64,000 nucleotides of DNA from Pegoplata infirma. Its lineage: Eukaryota > Arthropoda > Insecta > Diptera > Anthomyiidae. A program made the position numbers and the translations under genes. Location of the stretch: assembly GCA_963921195.1 (NCBI GenBank), contig OY992536.1, positions 108,278,778 through 108,342,777 of the forward strand, in the 5' to 3' direction. Positions 34,591 through 45,604 of this stretch are shown here, piece by piece. The notes beneath the pieces were generated by a model. It saw only the letters and a list, made by a program, of their open reading frames with translations. It searched no databases and was not told where the DNA came from. Every line of letters starts with the position of its first letter. Positions within the stretch are counted from its first letter, which is position 1.

Positions 34591-34739
34591 TCCTTACGCA
34601 ACTAAAACTGTTCGCAACATGGACTAACGCGTTTTATCCTCGTCGCTGAAGGAAATTGTGGTATCGCTATGGACCAGCCGGTCTATGCGAGGAGTCTGAA
34701 CTTTAGGCTCCACCACCCCTAACCTAACCTAACCTAACC
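34591..34739 (+). mobile_element. Short retro-insertion with (CCTAA)n tail, 9-bp TSD
   Basis: A 149-bp insertion is flanked by TACTATGAG on both sides (34582-34590, 34740-34748). It is GC-richer than its host and ends in about 4.5 units of CCTAA at 34717-34740. The simple-sequence tail and target duplication indicate a 5'-truncated non-LTR element or a SINE. No reading frame is recognisable. Confidence 0.65.
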
Positions 34740-35225
34740 TACTATGAGCCTAAAATTTAACTCATGTGTCTTCAGTGGAGTTTAATGGGTACAATTTTTC
34801 TAGAATACAGTTAACTTCTTTCTCCACTTTTTGGGTCACTTGAGTCCTTTTGTTAAGAAATGACAAAAAAGTTTTTTTAGATTTGCTTTAAAAGGGTTTT
34901 ACGAATGTTTTTTCATCCAATTTCAATAGGGATCTTTAAAGACAGAAAGTTTTGCCAGCTTACTAAAAATACCAAAAAAGGGACACTAGTTTTATTAGTT
35001 TTTCATATTTAAGCCACCAAAAGGGCTTGGCGCTGTGTGTTGTAAAACCCTTTTAAAGTAAATCTAAGGAGACTTTTTTTGTCATTTCTTAACAAAAGGA
35101 CTAAAATGACCCAAAAAGTGAAGATCGAGGGTTAATGTATTGTAGAAAAATTATACCCATAAAATTCTACTGAAGACATCTCAGTTCAAGTTTAGGCTCA
35201 GAGTAACATAAACATTAGTTTTTTC

Positions 35226-35642
35226 TAGGGATGTCGCGAATATTCGTCACTATTCGGTATTCGGCATATTCGGCATGTTTTTTTAATATTCGGTTAAATA
35301 AATATTCGGTAATAGTTTGACGAATATTCGGCCAAATTTAAATTAGTTAAAAAAACACTTTTTATTAGCGTTTGACTCTTTTTTGTAGTCATTTTACTTT
35401 GTTTTTTATACAAAAAAACTTGAGCACTTGAATAAAATTCGAATTGTTAAGGTTCCAGAAAAAATAGTGTCAACAACAGCGTTGTTATCTTTTAGCCTGA
35501 TATTTTTTTTAAATATTTTAGATGTAATATACAGGCGTATGAATAATTAAATTATTCGGCAAATATTCGTATTCGGTTCAAACCGAATACCGAATAGTAA
35601 ATATTCGGTAAAATGCCGAATACACTATTCGCGACATCCCTA
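35226..35642. mobile_element. hAT-like MITE rich in ATTCGG, TSD GTTTTTTC
   Basis: TAGGGATGTCGCGAATATTC is mirrored by TATTCGCGACATCCCTA, flanked by GTTTTTTC (35218-35225, 35643-35650). Subterminal regions are dense in ATTCGGTATTCGG-type words. The length is 417 bp and it is non-coding. Confidence 0.85.
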
Positions 35643-36625
35643 GTTTTTTCGTTTGTATAAACCTCTTTGGACAAATAAAACAAAAAATCAGTGGGCCAAA
35701 AAAACCTACTGTACCAACCCAGCGCCAAGCCCTTTGGGAATTTTTTTGCACTAACCAAATACTATCATCCTGTGCTGGAAGGGTCCACCCCCCAGACCAT
35801 TATCCTATATTTGTTGCATACAATCGTAAACAGTTTCCGGCATATAAGTATATCAAAAATTAATAAGACTTTAAAATTTATAATTTTTAGGCATTTTCTA
35901 CAGACTGGTTTAACTATCTGCCTGTGAAGACCCCTAGTGAAATTTGATGCAAAAAATATTCCTAGAATAGTTTAACCCTTTAAACGCATATCTTAGCAGA
36001 CTTTTAAGTCATTCCTTAAAAAAGGACTAAAATTACCCAAAAAAAAAGCAGATAGAGGGTTAATATATTCTAGAAAAATAATCCCCATAAAATTCTACTG
36101 AAGACATATGAGTTCAATATTAGGCTCCGATTAACTTAAACTTAATTTTTATCGAATTTTCTCAAACCCCTTTGGGAAAAAAATAAAAATTTCAGTGGGC
36201 CATAAAAATTGACTGTACCCACACAGCGCCAAAACCTTTGGGGGTTTTACTATACTAACCAAATACTATCATTCTGTCTTGGTTTGGTTCACCCCCCAAT
36301 TTCAGTGTTGCACAGTGTATTTCGATACGTTGTTACACACGGAATGACAAATTAAGTATGCCTCATTCCGTATTTGAAGGGTACAAAAAATGTTTCCCCC
36401 TATATATATTTTTATGGTACTCGAAGAATACATTTTGTTGAGTGCAATTGTTAATTATATGATAATAAACAAGTTGATTCGAGGAACTAGCAATAAACCG
36501 AATTTGAAACTATAAATATAACAAAATTTTGGATTAATAAACCATAAAAAGAAACTAATAATATTATCTACCGAAGAGAAGTGTACACCAAAACCTCAAC
36601 ATATGGGGCGTTTTTTTTATTACTA

Positions 36626-37172
36626 CACTCAAAAAAAAACACTTGTAAAATTACCAAAAAAAAACTCGTAAAATAGTTTTTTGCTACCTCTTATTTTACG
36701 AGAATTCCTAGTAACAATTACAATTTTATTGGTAAAAATCTTATAAAATTACAAACAATTTATAAGCTTTTTTCTAATAAATCTGTAAATTTAAAACTTT
36801 TTTTGACTTACAAGCAATTTTCGTGACTTTACTAGATTTTTTGCTACCTCCTATTTTACGAGAATTTCTAGTAAAAATTACGAGTATTTTTTTAATTTTA
36901 CAAGCTTTTTACAAATATAATTGTAAATTTACAACTTTTTTGGCAAAATAAAACTTACAAGGAATTTTCCTGAATTTACTAGATTTTTTTTGTAAAATTG
37001 CCTTGGAAATTTATTAAATTACAAAAGAAAATTGTAAAATTACAAAAAAAAATGTAAATTTCGATAAAAAAAAAAAAAACTTTTTGTTAAAAAAACAAAG
37101 AAAACTCTCAAATATTGGTAAAATGGGACTAAGAGATTTTTTTTAGTAATTTGACAAGGTTTTTTTTGAGTG
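36626..37172. mobile_element. TA-flanked MITE, CACTCAAAA ends (full copy)
   Basis: CACTCAAAAAAAAACACTTG and the mirrored AAGGTTTTTTTTGAGTG are flanked by TA (36624-36625, 37173-37174). The interior repeats CTTGTAAAATTAC and TTGCTACCTCTTATTTTACG. It matches the truncated copy at 1-287. Confidence 0.75.
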
Positions 37173-37174
37173 TA

Positions 37175-37974
37175 TAAAAGTAAAATTCGACCTTGCTGAA
37201 TATAATGATACCGTCCATGCTGTAAAAAAGATTACTGCAAAAAATTTATTTGTAAAAAAAAAAATATCTTGTAACAAAATTTTAGTAATAAAATTTTCTT
37301 GAAAAAAAAAATTCCACGAAAAAAAAAATTGGTGCAAAAAAATTCCGCGGTAAAAAATTGTTTGTGTAGAAAAATATGTTTGTACTTGTTTAAATACCAT
37401 TCGGTATCTAATTTAGTTAACATATGCCCACCAGCAGGAGAATAATAGCATTTTGTGCTTTTAGGTTAAGCTAAGTACTCTGTTCGATTTCACGGGAAAA
37501 AATCTGTCAAACTCCATATAAAAAAAATAAATTTTGGCAACGCGAGGAATTATAGGGAAATTGTAAAAAAAGTTTTCACGCATTTTTATTATACAAGACA
37601 ATTTAAATTGTCGTGAAAAAGTGACATTTCAGTTTTGTTATGATCGTTTCTTTCTTATAATTGTCAAAAGTTGTTGATTTTTAAATATTTTATTGCGATT
37701 TGAGGCGTTTAAAGTTTAAGTCAAATTTTCACTGCAAGAAACAGAGTACTTAGCTTTATGTTGAATGTATCAAAATTTTCGAGGTGTCCTTACATTTTCG
37801 TTTATTACTTTTAAACCGATATCGCTCAATTGCAATACCGAACTGCTCTGGAAAACAAGAAGTAAATATGTTAAGTTTCAGTAATATCTGTGAAATATTT
37901 TGGTCGTGATCGACATTTCAACACAAGCGGACATCGCTAAAATGTCTTAGAATCGATTACTGGTCAATAATATA
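37175..37974 (-). repeat. DINE-1-like fragments
   Basis: At 37,178-37,215 there is a 3' end (AAGTAAAATTCGACCTTGCTGAATA with 'gataccgtcc'), minus strand. At 37,780-37,974 there is a core and body (GCTCAATTGCAATACCGAAC, CTTAGAATCGATTACTGG). The second continues after the palindrome at 40,003-40,075 (GGGTCCTAGACAAGCGG). No gene is seen. Confidence 0.55.
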
Positions 37975-40002
37975 TGGGGCATTCCAAGCCAAATCACTTA
38001 CTTTTAGACCCGACCCCTTTCGATTTATTTTATTTTTGGATATGTTTTAGTCCTTTTTAAATGCAACTTGGACACCAATTTTCAGCCTTTTATTCCAAGA
38101 TGGTGTTGAGTAATCAATTTTTCAAAATGGCGATTTTGAAAAAATTGAAATTTTTAATTAATTTTGACCATTAAAAAATATAGATATTTTAAAAAAAGTT
38201 GGACAACGTTTTGTTGGTATTTAAATGTAGTTTTAGAAAAAAAAAATATGAAAAAATTATTCGAAGTAATTATCACTTATTTTTTGACGTTTAAAAATTA
38301 AAATCGACTTTTTGAAAAAGTCCGAAACCTTCGATTTTTTTTCTAAAAAACCATAAAAATTTTACTCTAAATTACGCAACTTTTAAGCCATAACTCGAAA
38401 TGTGATCACAATTCTTTCTATTTTTTTTTAATTTTTAAAATTGCCCCTTTAATGTTTTGGCTCTGATTTATTTTATATGGAGCTCCAAAAAAAAAAAAAA
38501 ATTGGTAGATACTGACCCTAACTTACCCTAAATATATTCATTTGGAGGTAAATATACGTCTCACAAAAATTTAGGACGATCGGACATGGGTAAGGTGTTT
38601 AGCATGGTCCTTGAAGTTTAAAAAACGGATTACAAGGAAAAATATGAAATTTTTTCTGTTTTTGCAATTTTTTTGGTATTTCAAGTTAATTTTTAATTCA
38701 AGTGATTACAGAATTATGATGTGGAGTAAAATGCCTTTCTAATAAGGTACTAAAACCTAAAATCGGTTGAAAATCAGCCAAGTTATTACAACTTCCCCAG
38801 GCATCTAGCGTGTGCCATACCACTTGATTAAAAAATACGAGACCCTTTTTTTAAATTTATTGAAATTTTCTACTGTAATAACATTTTTTCATTATTCATG
38901 TTTCAGTGTAATATTTTTTTGGTTTTTCAAATTTTAAAACAAAAAAAAGAAAATTTTTTTTAAAATAGAGATTTCAAAAGGGTGTTGAAAATGCAGGCAT
39001 TTTTAGCACTAATTTAAAAAATGTTAGCAAAACACAATATGAAAAATACTTGTCATCTAATTACATTTGAACTTGAGGAATAAAAAAATGTTATTACAGT
39101 AGAAAATTTCAATGAATTTCCAAAATCGTATTATATTGCTTAATCAAGTGTTCTGCCTTACGTTAGATGCCTGGGGAAGTTGTAATAACTTGGCTGATTT
39201 TCAACCGATTTCAGTCTTTGGTACCTTATTAGAGAGGCATTTTACTCCGTATTATAATTCTGTAACGACTTGAATTAAAACATAACTTAAAATACCAAAA
39301 AAATTGAGAAAACAGAAAAAAATTCATATTTTTCCTTGTAATCCGTGTTCTAAACTTCAAGGCCCATGTGGAACACCTCATCCATGTCCGATCGTTCTTA
39401 ATTTTTGTGAGGCGTATTTTTGCCTCGAAATGAATATATCTAGGGTAAGTAAGGGTCAGTATCTACCAATTTAATTTTTTTGGAGCACCATATAAAATAA
39501 ATCAGAGTCAAAAAATAAAAGGTGCAATTTTCAAAATTTGAAAAAAAATAGAACAAATTGCGATCACATCTCGAATTATGGCTTAAAAGTTGCGTAATTA
39601 AGAGTAAAACTTTTAGACGTTTGTAAAAAAAAATCGAAGGGTTCGGACTTTTTCAAAAAGTCGATTTTAATTTTTAAACGTTAAAAAATAAGTGATAATA
39701 ACTTCGAATAATTTTTTTAATATTTTTTTCTAAAACTACATTTAAATACCAACAAAACGTTGCCCAACTTTTTTTAAGATATCTATATTTTTAACTGGTC
39801 AAAATTAATTGAAAATTTTAATTTTTCCATTTTTTTGAAAAAATCGCCATTTTGAAAAGTTGATTACTCAACACCATCTTGGAATAAAAGGCTGAAAATC
39901 GGTGTCCAAGTTGCATTTAATAAGTACTAGAACATATCCAAAAATAAAATTAATCGAAAGGGGTCGGGTCTAAAAGTGAGTGATTTGGCCTGGAATGCCC
40001 CA
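37975..40002. mobile_element. 2-kb near-perfect palindrome
   Basis: TGGGGCATTCCAAGCCAAAT is mirrored by ATTTGGCCTGGAATGCCCCA. The arms (37,975 to about 38,930 and about 39,050 to 40,002) can be followed word by word: GACCCGACCCCTTTCGAT, TTGATTACTCAACACCATC, ACTTCCCCAGGCATCTA and TCTACTGTAATAACATTTTT all reappear inverted. The flanks share TATA. It is inserted in a DINE-1-like copy. No reading frame is seen. Confidence 0.85.
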
Positions 40003-40075
40003 TATACATGTATATACTTTTTTGGGTCCTAGACAAGCGGAATGACAAATTTGTATATACCCTCTCCCACTAACA

Positions 40076-41361
40076 AGGGAAGTCTCCCTAGTGGCCCCCA
40101 CCGATCTTTATGGAATTGGTTTTATTTTGTAGAACAGGAAAGATTTTGATTTAATAGCCGTAAATCCTAAAATACTGAAAAACGTCAATTTCCCCTCGTT
40201 CAAATCGACTTCCTTAAAAATGAGTTTGGGCCACTTAAAAAAAGTCGAATTAATTTTCGATCTGAACAACATATCCAAATTTTGGAAAGATCGTAAAATA
40301 GCAAAGTTTTTCATGTAATGTTTAATCGCGTTTCATAACATAACAATGCCGCAACATGAAATCGCCATTTAGCTGGAGGCCGTATAACAAGTTGTCGGTG
40401 TATTTTCCCAAACAGAATGTAACTAAATATGTATTTACTACTAACTACACCATTTCCAATTGAAATTCAGAAATTTCAATTGAAATTCAGAAATGATCAA
40501 GTAAAATTTCGAAAAGCCCTATTAAAAAGCCATATTGAAATTCAGAAAAACCCAATTGTAATTTAGAAAATATCAATTGTTATTGAGAAAAAAACAATTG
40601 CAATTCAGAAAAGCCCAACTGAAATTAAGGAAATCACAATGAAAATTCAAAAATAACACAGGCCGACAAAAATTTAACTTTTTCAATTTGCCTGACCGAA
40701 CTTGTTTTACAATTTTTTGCGTGAAGTCGCGTTTAGGAGCAAATCGCTGTTGAAAAGTCGAAAAAGTGCGATTTTGTCTAAATTTTTTATATATAGCCTC
40801 AGTTTTAAACACGAACTGAACTATATTGTATGCAAGAAAAACGAAAGAAAAATTCGGAAAACCGTTGGTGCGTATTAGGGGGTTCAGTCGAATAATTGTT
40901 GTTCGATTAATCGAACAATTTTAGACGAATAATTGTTCGATTAATTTAAAATTGCAAATTTCGATTAAAGGATTAATCGAAGAATTTATGCCGATTAATC
41001 GAATAATAATATGTATATAGTTTTTCTGAAAATATGTATAATTTTTTAAAAGTTTTAAGTCCAATTTACAAACCAAATGTATGTGGCCGTTGGAATTAAA
41101 AAAATAAACAGTCATGTTTTTCTTGATTGGTCCTTATTTTAAATTTTTTTTGGATTTTTTCTGCCAAATTTGGGGTCAAATCGATTAACTGTATGACCTC
41201 GCTAAAATCGGTCAAAGTTTCGAGTTTTGGGCAAAAACGCACTAAATTATAAAAAAAAATTAAATTAAAAATTTTATGAATACGCTTAACACAAAATATT
41301 TTTTGTTTAAGATTTTCCCAAATGTAGTCAGATAAAAATAAATTTTTTGTGATATCAATAA
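40076..41361. other. AT-rich intergenic sequence with minor repeats
   Basis: At 40,455-40,650 there are CAATTGAAATTCAGAAA-type degenerate repeats. At 40,880-41,000 there is TTCGATTAATCGAA-rich sequence like 4,680-4,740. No gene is seen. Confidence 0.5.
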
Positions 41362-41366
41362 CACTG

Positions 41367-41781
41367 CGTGACAAAACTGACCACTACTTTAGAAAACAAG
41401 AGGTCGTTGGCTTAGTCGGCAAACCTGTCAAGTCCGTTTTTTTAAATTTTTCAGGAGAGACAAAAAACTGTCTAACTTTTTTTTGTGTTAACTTTTTTTA
41501 AATCTGTAAACGCAGTTTTTTTCTTAAGTTCATCTTGTTTAACCCCAAAAAATCATGGAACTCTAAAATTTAAACGTGACAAAACTGACCACTACTTTAG
41601 AAAACAAGAGGTCGTTGGCTTAGTCGGCAAACCTGTCAAGTCCGTTTTTTTAAATTTTTCAGGAGAGACAAAAAACTGTCTAACTTTTTTTTGTGTTAAC
41701 TTTTTTTAAATCTGTAAACGCAGTTTTTTTCTTAAGTTCATCTTGTTTAACCCCAAAAAATCATGGAACTCTAAAATTTAA
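41367..41781 (+). repeat. 208-bp tandem duplication, two copies
   Basis: 41367-41574 is repeated at 41575-41781, apparently without substitutions, beginning CGTGACAAAACTGACCACTA. The inverted counterpart at about 43,130-43,160 is single, so the duplication arose after the palindrome. Confidence 0.85.
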
Positions 41782-42036
41782 GAAAGGAACACTTATAGGC
41801 TCTTTTTGGACTTAGCACATTTGCTCTTTATAATTTTCTATTTTAAATGTGGACTTAGCACATTTTCTTTCCATTTTGTGGACTTAGCAGATTTTCTTGT
41901 ATTTTTATTTTTTTTATTTTTATTGATTTTTTTTTTATTTTTATTGATTTTTTTGTGTTTTTTGTAGTAAAAAATACTACATACTTTTTCATTGTTGTTG
42001 ACAAAAAAAAAGTAATTATTTATAACCTAAACCGTA

Positions 42037-42790
42037 GGGTGGGTCGATGATATGGATATTTGCGAATCTCGTGAACTAATAGCAAAAAGTCGGTGCGCAT
42101 TTTAGAGCTGATAACGGGAAAAATTATAAAAAAAAAAATTTGCAGGCTACTTTTAGTCCTCTACAAGCGGTTTTAGTTCGCGGTTTTTGAAAAAAAAATA
42201 TTGTTTTTTTTTTAATATTTGAAAAATTTTGTGTTGACAAAAGTTTTCAGCTGAACAACAGCTCCAGAAAGTGAATTTTTTTCTTTTTTTTTTTTTTTTT
42301 TATTTAATTTTTAAATATCCCTCTGAAGATGGCTAGCAATGTTGACTGAAATATTGGGACAATAAAAGAAACATTTAAAATAAAATATATTTAATTTTTT
42401 TAAATTAATTTTTAACTCATGACCTAATGCCGAACAAAATCAACAAACTACTATACTAAAGGTCAACTATTCGCAACTTTAAACAATTTTGTGAAATAAT
42501 TAAAAAAAAAAATTTGCTGATCAATTTTGGTCCGTGGAAGCACATCAAAAGCCAAATTTTCTTTTCTTAGTACGCTTTATTTTACAAAATTTTTGATTCC
42601 CATTTTGATTTTTTTTTTGCAAATTGCTAATTTTTTGCACTTAAATACCCGCCATTTTTTTTTATTTTTGCTGTACTTAAGTCGGCCTTATGTACCATTT
42701 GAATAAAATTTTGAAAAAAAATATATTTTTGATATAAAAAAAATTTACCTTTTCTGGCTTTGAAAATGCCATCATGTACCAAAATTTATC
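42037..42790. mobile_element. Relative of the 17881-18790 hAT-like element
   Basis: The left end TAGGGTGGGTCGATGATATG and the text GCTGATAACGGGAAAAAT, CTCTACAAGCGGTTTTAGTT match 17,880-18,030. AAGTCGGCCTTATGTACCAT near 42,670 matches the inverted part of the other copy. The right terminus is not clear. Confidence 0.55.
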
Positions 42791-44404
42791 AACTAAAATT
42801 TTTTGGAACTTTTGCCTTTATAAGTTTTATTTTGCAAAAAAAAAACAAGCAGGTTTTTTCATACGAGCTCTCTTTTTGCGTCCTTTTAATAAAATAAACC
42901 AACGTCGAATTTAAATCTATTCAAGAAATTTGTTAAAACAAGATGTGTGTTGTTTTCGGCTGGACTTAGCACGTGGCTTTCGATGTTTTTTTTTTTTTGG
43001 ACTTGACAGATTTTCTTACCACTGCATAACAAGAAGAAAAAACAACATAACGGCATTTTGTTTTTTGTACATGATGTGTTTTGAGTTATACTAGCATACA
43101 ACATCAAAAACTCAATTTGCATAAAAATTGGACTTGACAGGTTTGCCGACTAAGCCAACGAGGTGTGACCAACGTTTCTATACATTTGAGACATGCTGAT
43201 TTTAATGGCGTACTCCGTTTTTGGATGTATGGTACAGTTTTCTTGCAAAATTTCATTAAAGATTTGCTGATTTCGAGCCAGTTTTTTAACAAAAAAATTT
43301 GCAAAGTTAATGATTTTTAAATTTTATGGCATGGAAAACAAAGATATGACATGTAGCAATATTTCTTATGCTAATCTGGTTTAAATCTTTTCATCTTAAG
43401 CCCTTAAATTCGCGAATTTCTTCATTTTTTGAGGTTTTCGCGAAATTAACCGCCAAATTGGTCTTCGATAAAAAACTTGCTTTTAGTGAATCAAAGAGGC
43501 ATCCCTTACAATACGAATAGTGGACAAAAGACTGCTATGTTATATGGACCATCATGATGAAAATTGCGAAAAACCGTTTTTTTGTATATGGCAGCATCAC
43601 TTTACGAGGTGATTTAAGGCTCCATCTTTTAGTATATAATGTGGGAACCTTAAACAAATAACTGACCAAAAGATTGGCCAAAAAAGTTTTCATTTGCAAA
43701 AGTTATCTTAACAAAAACTATAATTATTGTATGGCAAACACTGAAATAATAGTTTTTGTTAAGATAACTTTCGCAAATGAAAACTTTTTTGGCCAAATTT
43801 TTTGTTAGTTAGTTGTTTAAGGTTACCACATTATATACTAAAATATGGAGCCTTAAATCATCTCGTAAAGTGATGCTGCCATATACAAAAAAACGGTTTT
43901 TCGCGAATTTCATCATGATGGTCCATATAACATAGCTGTTTTATGTCCAATATTCGTATTGTTAGGGATGCCTTTTTGATTCACTAAAAGCAAGTTTTTT
44001 ATCAAAGACCAATTTGGCGGTTAATTTCGCGAAAACCTTAAAAAATAAAGAAATTCGCGAATTTAAGGGCTTAAGATGAAAATCTTTAAAACTGATTTGC
44101 ATAAGAAATATTGCTACAAGTCATATCTTTGTTTTCCATGCCATAAATTTTATAAATCATTAACTTTGCAAATTTTTTTTGTTAAAAAACTGGCTCGAAA
44201 TCATCAAATCTTTAACGACATTTTGCAAGAAAACTGTACCATACATCGAAAAACGGAGTACGCCATTCGAATCAGCATGTCCGAAATATATAGAAATGAT
44301 GGTCGTAACTCTTGTTTATTTTTTAGTGTTCCGCAGTGTAATCCACATAAATTTGACAAAAAAATGTTTTTAAATTCTACACATTTTTCAAATGTCCAAA
44401 ATTA

Positions 44405-44780
44405 TTTTTATACCCTCCAACTACAGTATGGGGGTATACTCATTTTGTCATTCCGTGTGTAACGCATCGAAATATCGATCTAGGACCCCATAAAGTGTAT
44501 ATATTATTGATCAGTGATCGATTCTAAGACATTCTAGCGATGTCCGTCCGTCTGTATAGGACACGATGCAGTCCAAAATAATAGAGCTAGACTTCCGAAG
44601 TTTGGCACGAATATGTCTAATGGTCATTGGCTGGTTAAGTTCGGAAATAGGCAAAATCGGAGAACTAAACCGACCTTAGAAAAACGGCATTTTTTGCAGG
44701 TTTTTTTGTACTCAAGCTCAAAACCCAGCATGTGAACCCATCGGATAAAAAAAATTTAAAAAAAGTTTGACCCGCCCCCA
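44405..44780 (+). mobile_element. DINE-1-like element, 5' half
   Basis: It begins ATACCCTCCAACTACAGTAT, then GGGGGTATACTCATTTTGTC, the AACGCATCGAAATATCGATC core, TGATCGATTCTAAGACATTC and a short GTCCGTCCGTCTG microsatellite. The 3' hairpin end is missing. Confidence 0.7.
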
Positions 44781-45301
44781 TTTGTGGGCGTGGATACAAA
44801 AAATGTGTTGTAATAATGATTAATTGGATTAAATAATTGCAAGAATCATAATAAATACATTTGATAACATCTATCGCAAAAGGAAGGTGACCCCATAGTT
44901 TCCCCCTAAACCACCATTTTATGGTCGTTTATGACTTAAAACTTTTGAAATAATGTAGAAAACAGATCTTTTGAAGAACTTTCATACTCAAGATATTTGT
45001 ACGGAGGGTTTAAGCAAGACTTCTGCCAAAAATCCGTCAATGGAACATCAGTAGAAGGCGAAAAACAACAAAAAATAAAATGTTGCTTATCAAGGTTTTG
45101 CAGAAAGCCCTTCAATTGATCTTTTCTAATTTTCAATTGAAAAGGGTGTAGTAGTAATGTTTTCAATTTAATAAATTAAAATAAACAATTAATTATCAAC
45201 CAGAGACAGGTACAATGATAACATACATATTTGGAAAAACGCTGGTCTTAATCGAAAGGCCCATTCACAAACAAGAAGGCAAACACTAAATACATTAAGC
45301 A
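44781..45301 (+). other. Upstream region of the secreted-protein gene
   Basis: This is low-repeat sequence. No convincing TATA box is identified. The leader immediately before the start is A-rich, with a CACTAAATACATTAAGCA context. Confidence 0.4.
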
Positions 45302-45604
45302 ATGCCTTCTGTAAGTGTCTTAAAGTGCTTTCTGATAATAATAGTTTTGTATACAAATTCTACAAAAGCAGACGGCTGTTTTGAAGAATATTTGCAAGAA
45401 ACAAATCAAACAACACTCAAATATGCGGTCTCGTATAAGGCTTGCGAAGATGAAGACAATATAAATCGACAGCCACCTAAAGTGATTGATGTTGAAGGTG
45501 AAAGAAAGAAACTGAAGGATATAACAAATGAAACGTGTTACAATTTGAATGTGTGTAATCACATAGACGATGCACTCGATTTCCTCGAGTGCCACTCAAA
45601 AACA
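45302..45604 (+). CDS. Secreted-protein gene, exon 1 (aa 1-101)
   Basis: The exon starts MPSVSVLKCFLIIIVLY and ends LECHSKT at GTAAGT, phase 0. It holds the signal peptide and five of the mature cysteines. Confidence 0.8.

Larger units (their letters stand above)
33397..36317. mobile_element. Palindromic CACTG-ended element, probable 3-bp TSD TAT
   Basis: CACTGTGCAACA is mirrored by TGTTGCACAGTG. The arms match over more than 1 kb (GGGGTGAACCAAACCAAGAC, GTGTGGGTACAGTCGATTTT and others). Within each arm, about 560-bp direct sub-repeats recur near 33,450, 33,940 and 34,430, each with GGATGATAGTATTTGGTTAG. The flanks read GATAT / TATTTCGA; the DINE-1 core predicts GATATTTCGA, so TAT is duplicated. 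Two further insertions lie inside. Confidence 0.75.
41362..44338. mobile_element. Palindromic CACTGCG-ended element, 3-bp TSD TAA
   Basis: CACTGCG and the mirrored CGCAGTG are flanked by TAA (41359-41361, 44339-44341). The inner arms 43,161-43,740 and 43,745-44,310 are close mirror images (GGCGTACTCCGTTTTT, CATCATGATG, TTAAGGTTNCCACATTATA). The left outer arm carries GTCGTTGGCTTAGTCGGCAA, mirrored at 43,140. It contains a tandem duplication and at least one further insert (about 42,037-42,790). Confidence 0.7.

Noticed and set aside
34717..34740. CCTAA repeats as interstitial telomere sequence
   Set aside because: Only 4.5 units, at the end of a 149-bp insertion with its own target duplication; higher flies do not use TTAGG telomeres.
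42886..44462. Open frames of 64-128 codons on both strands
   Set aside because: They are the two arms of the palindrome at 41362-44338 read in opposite directions; no domain signature.
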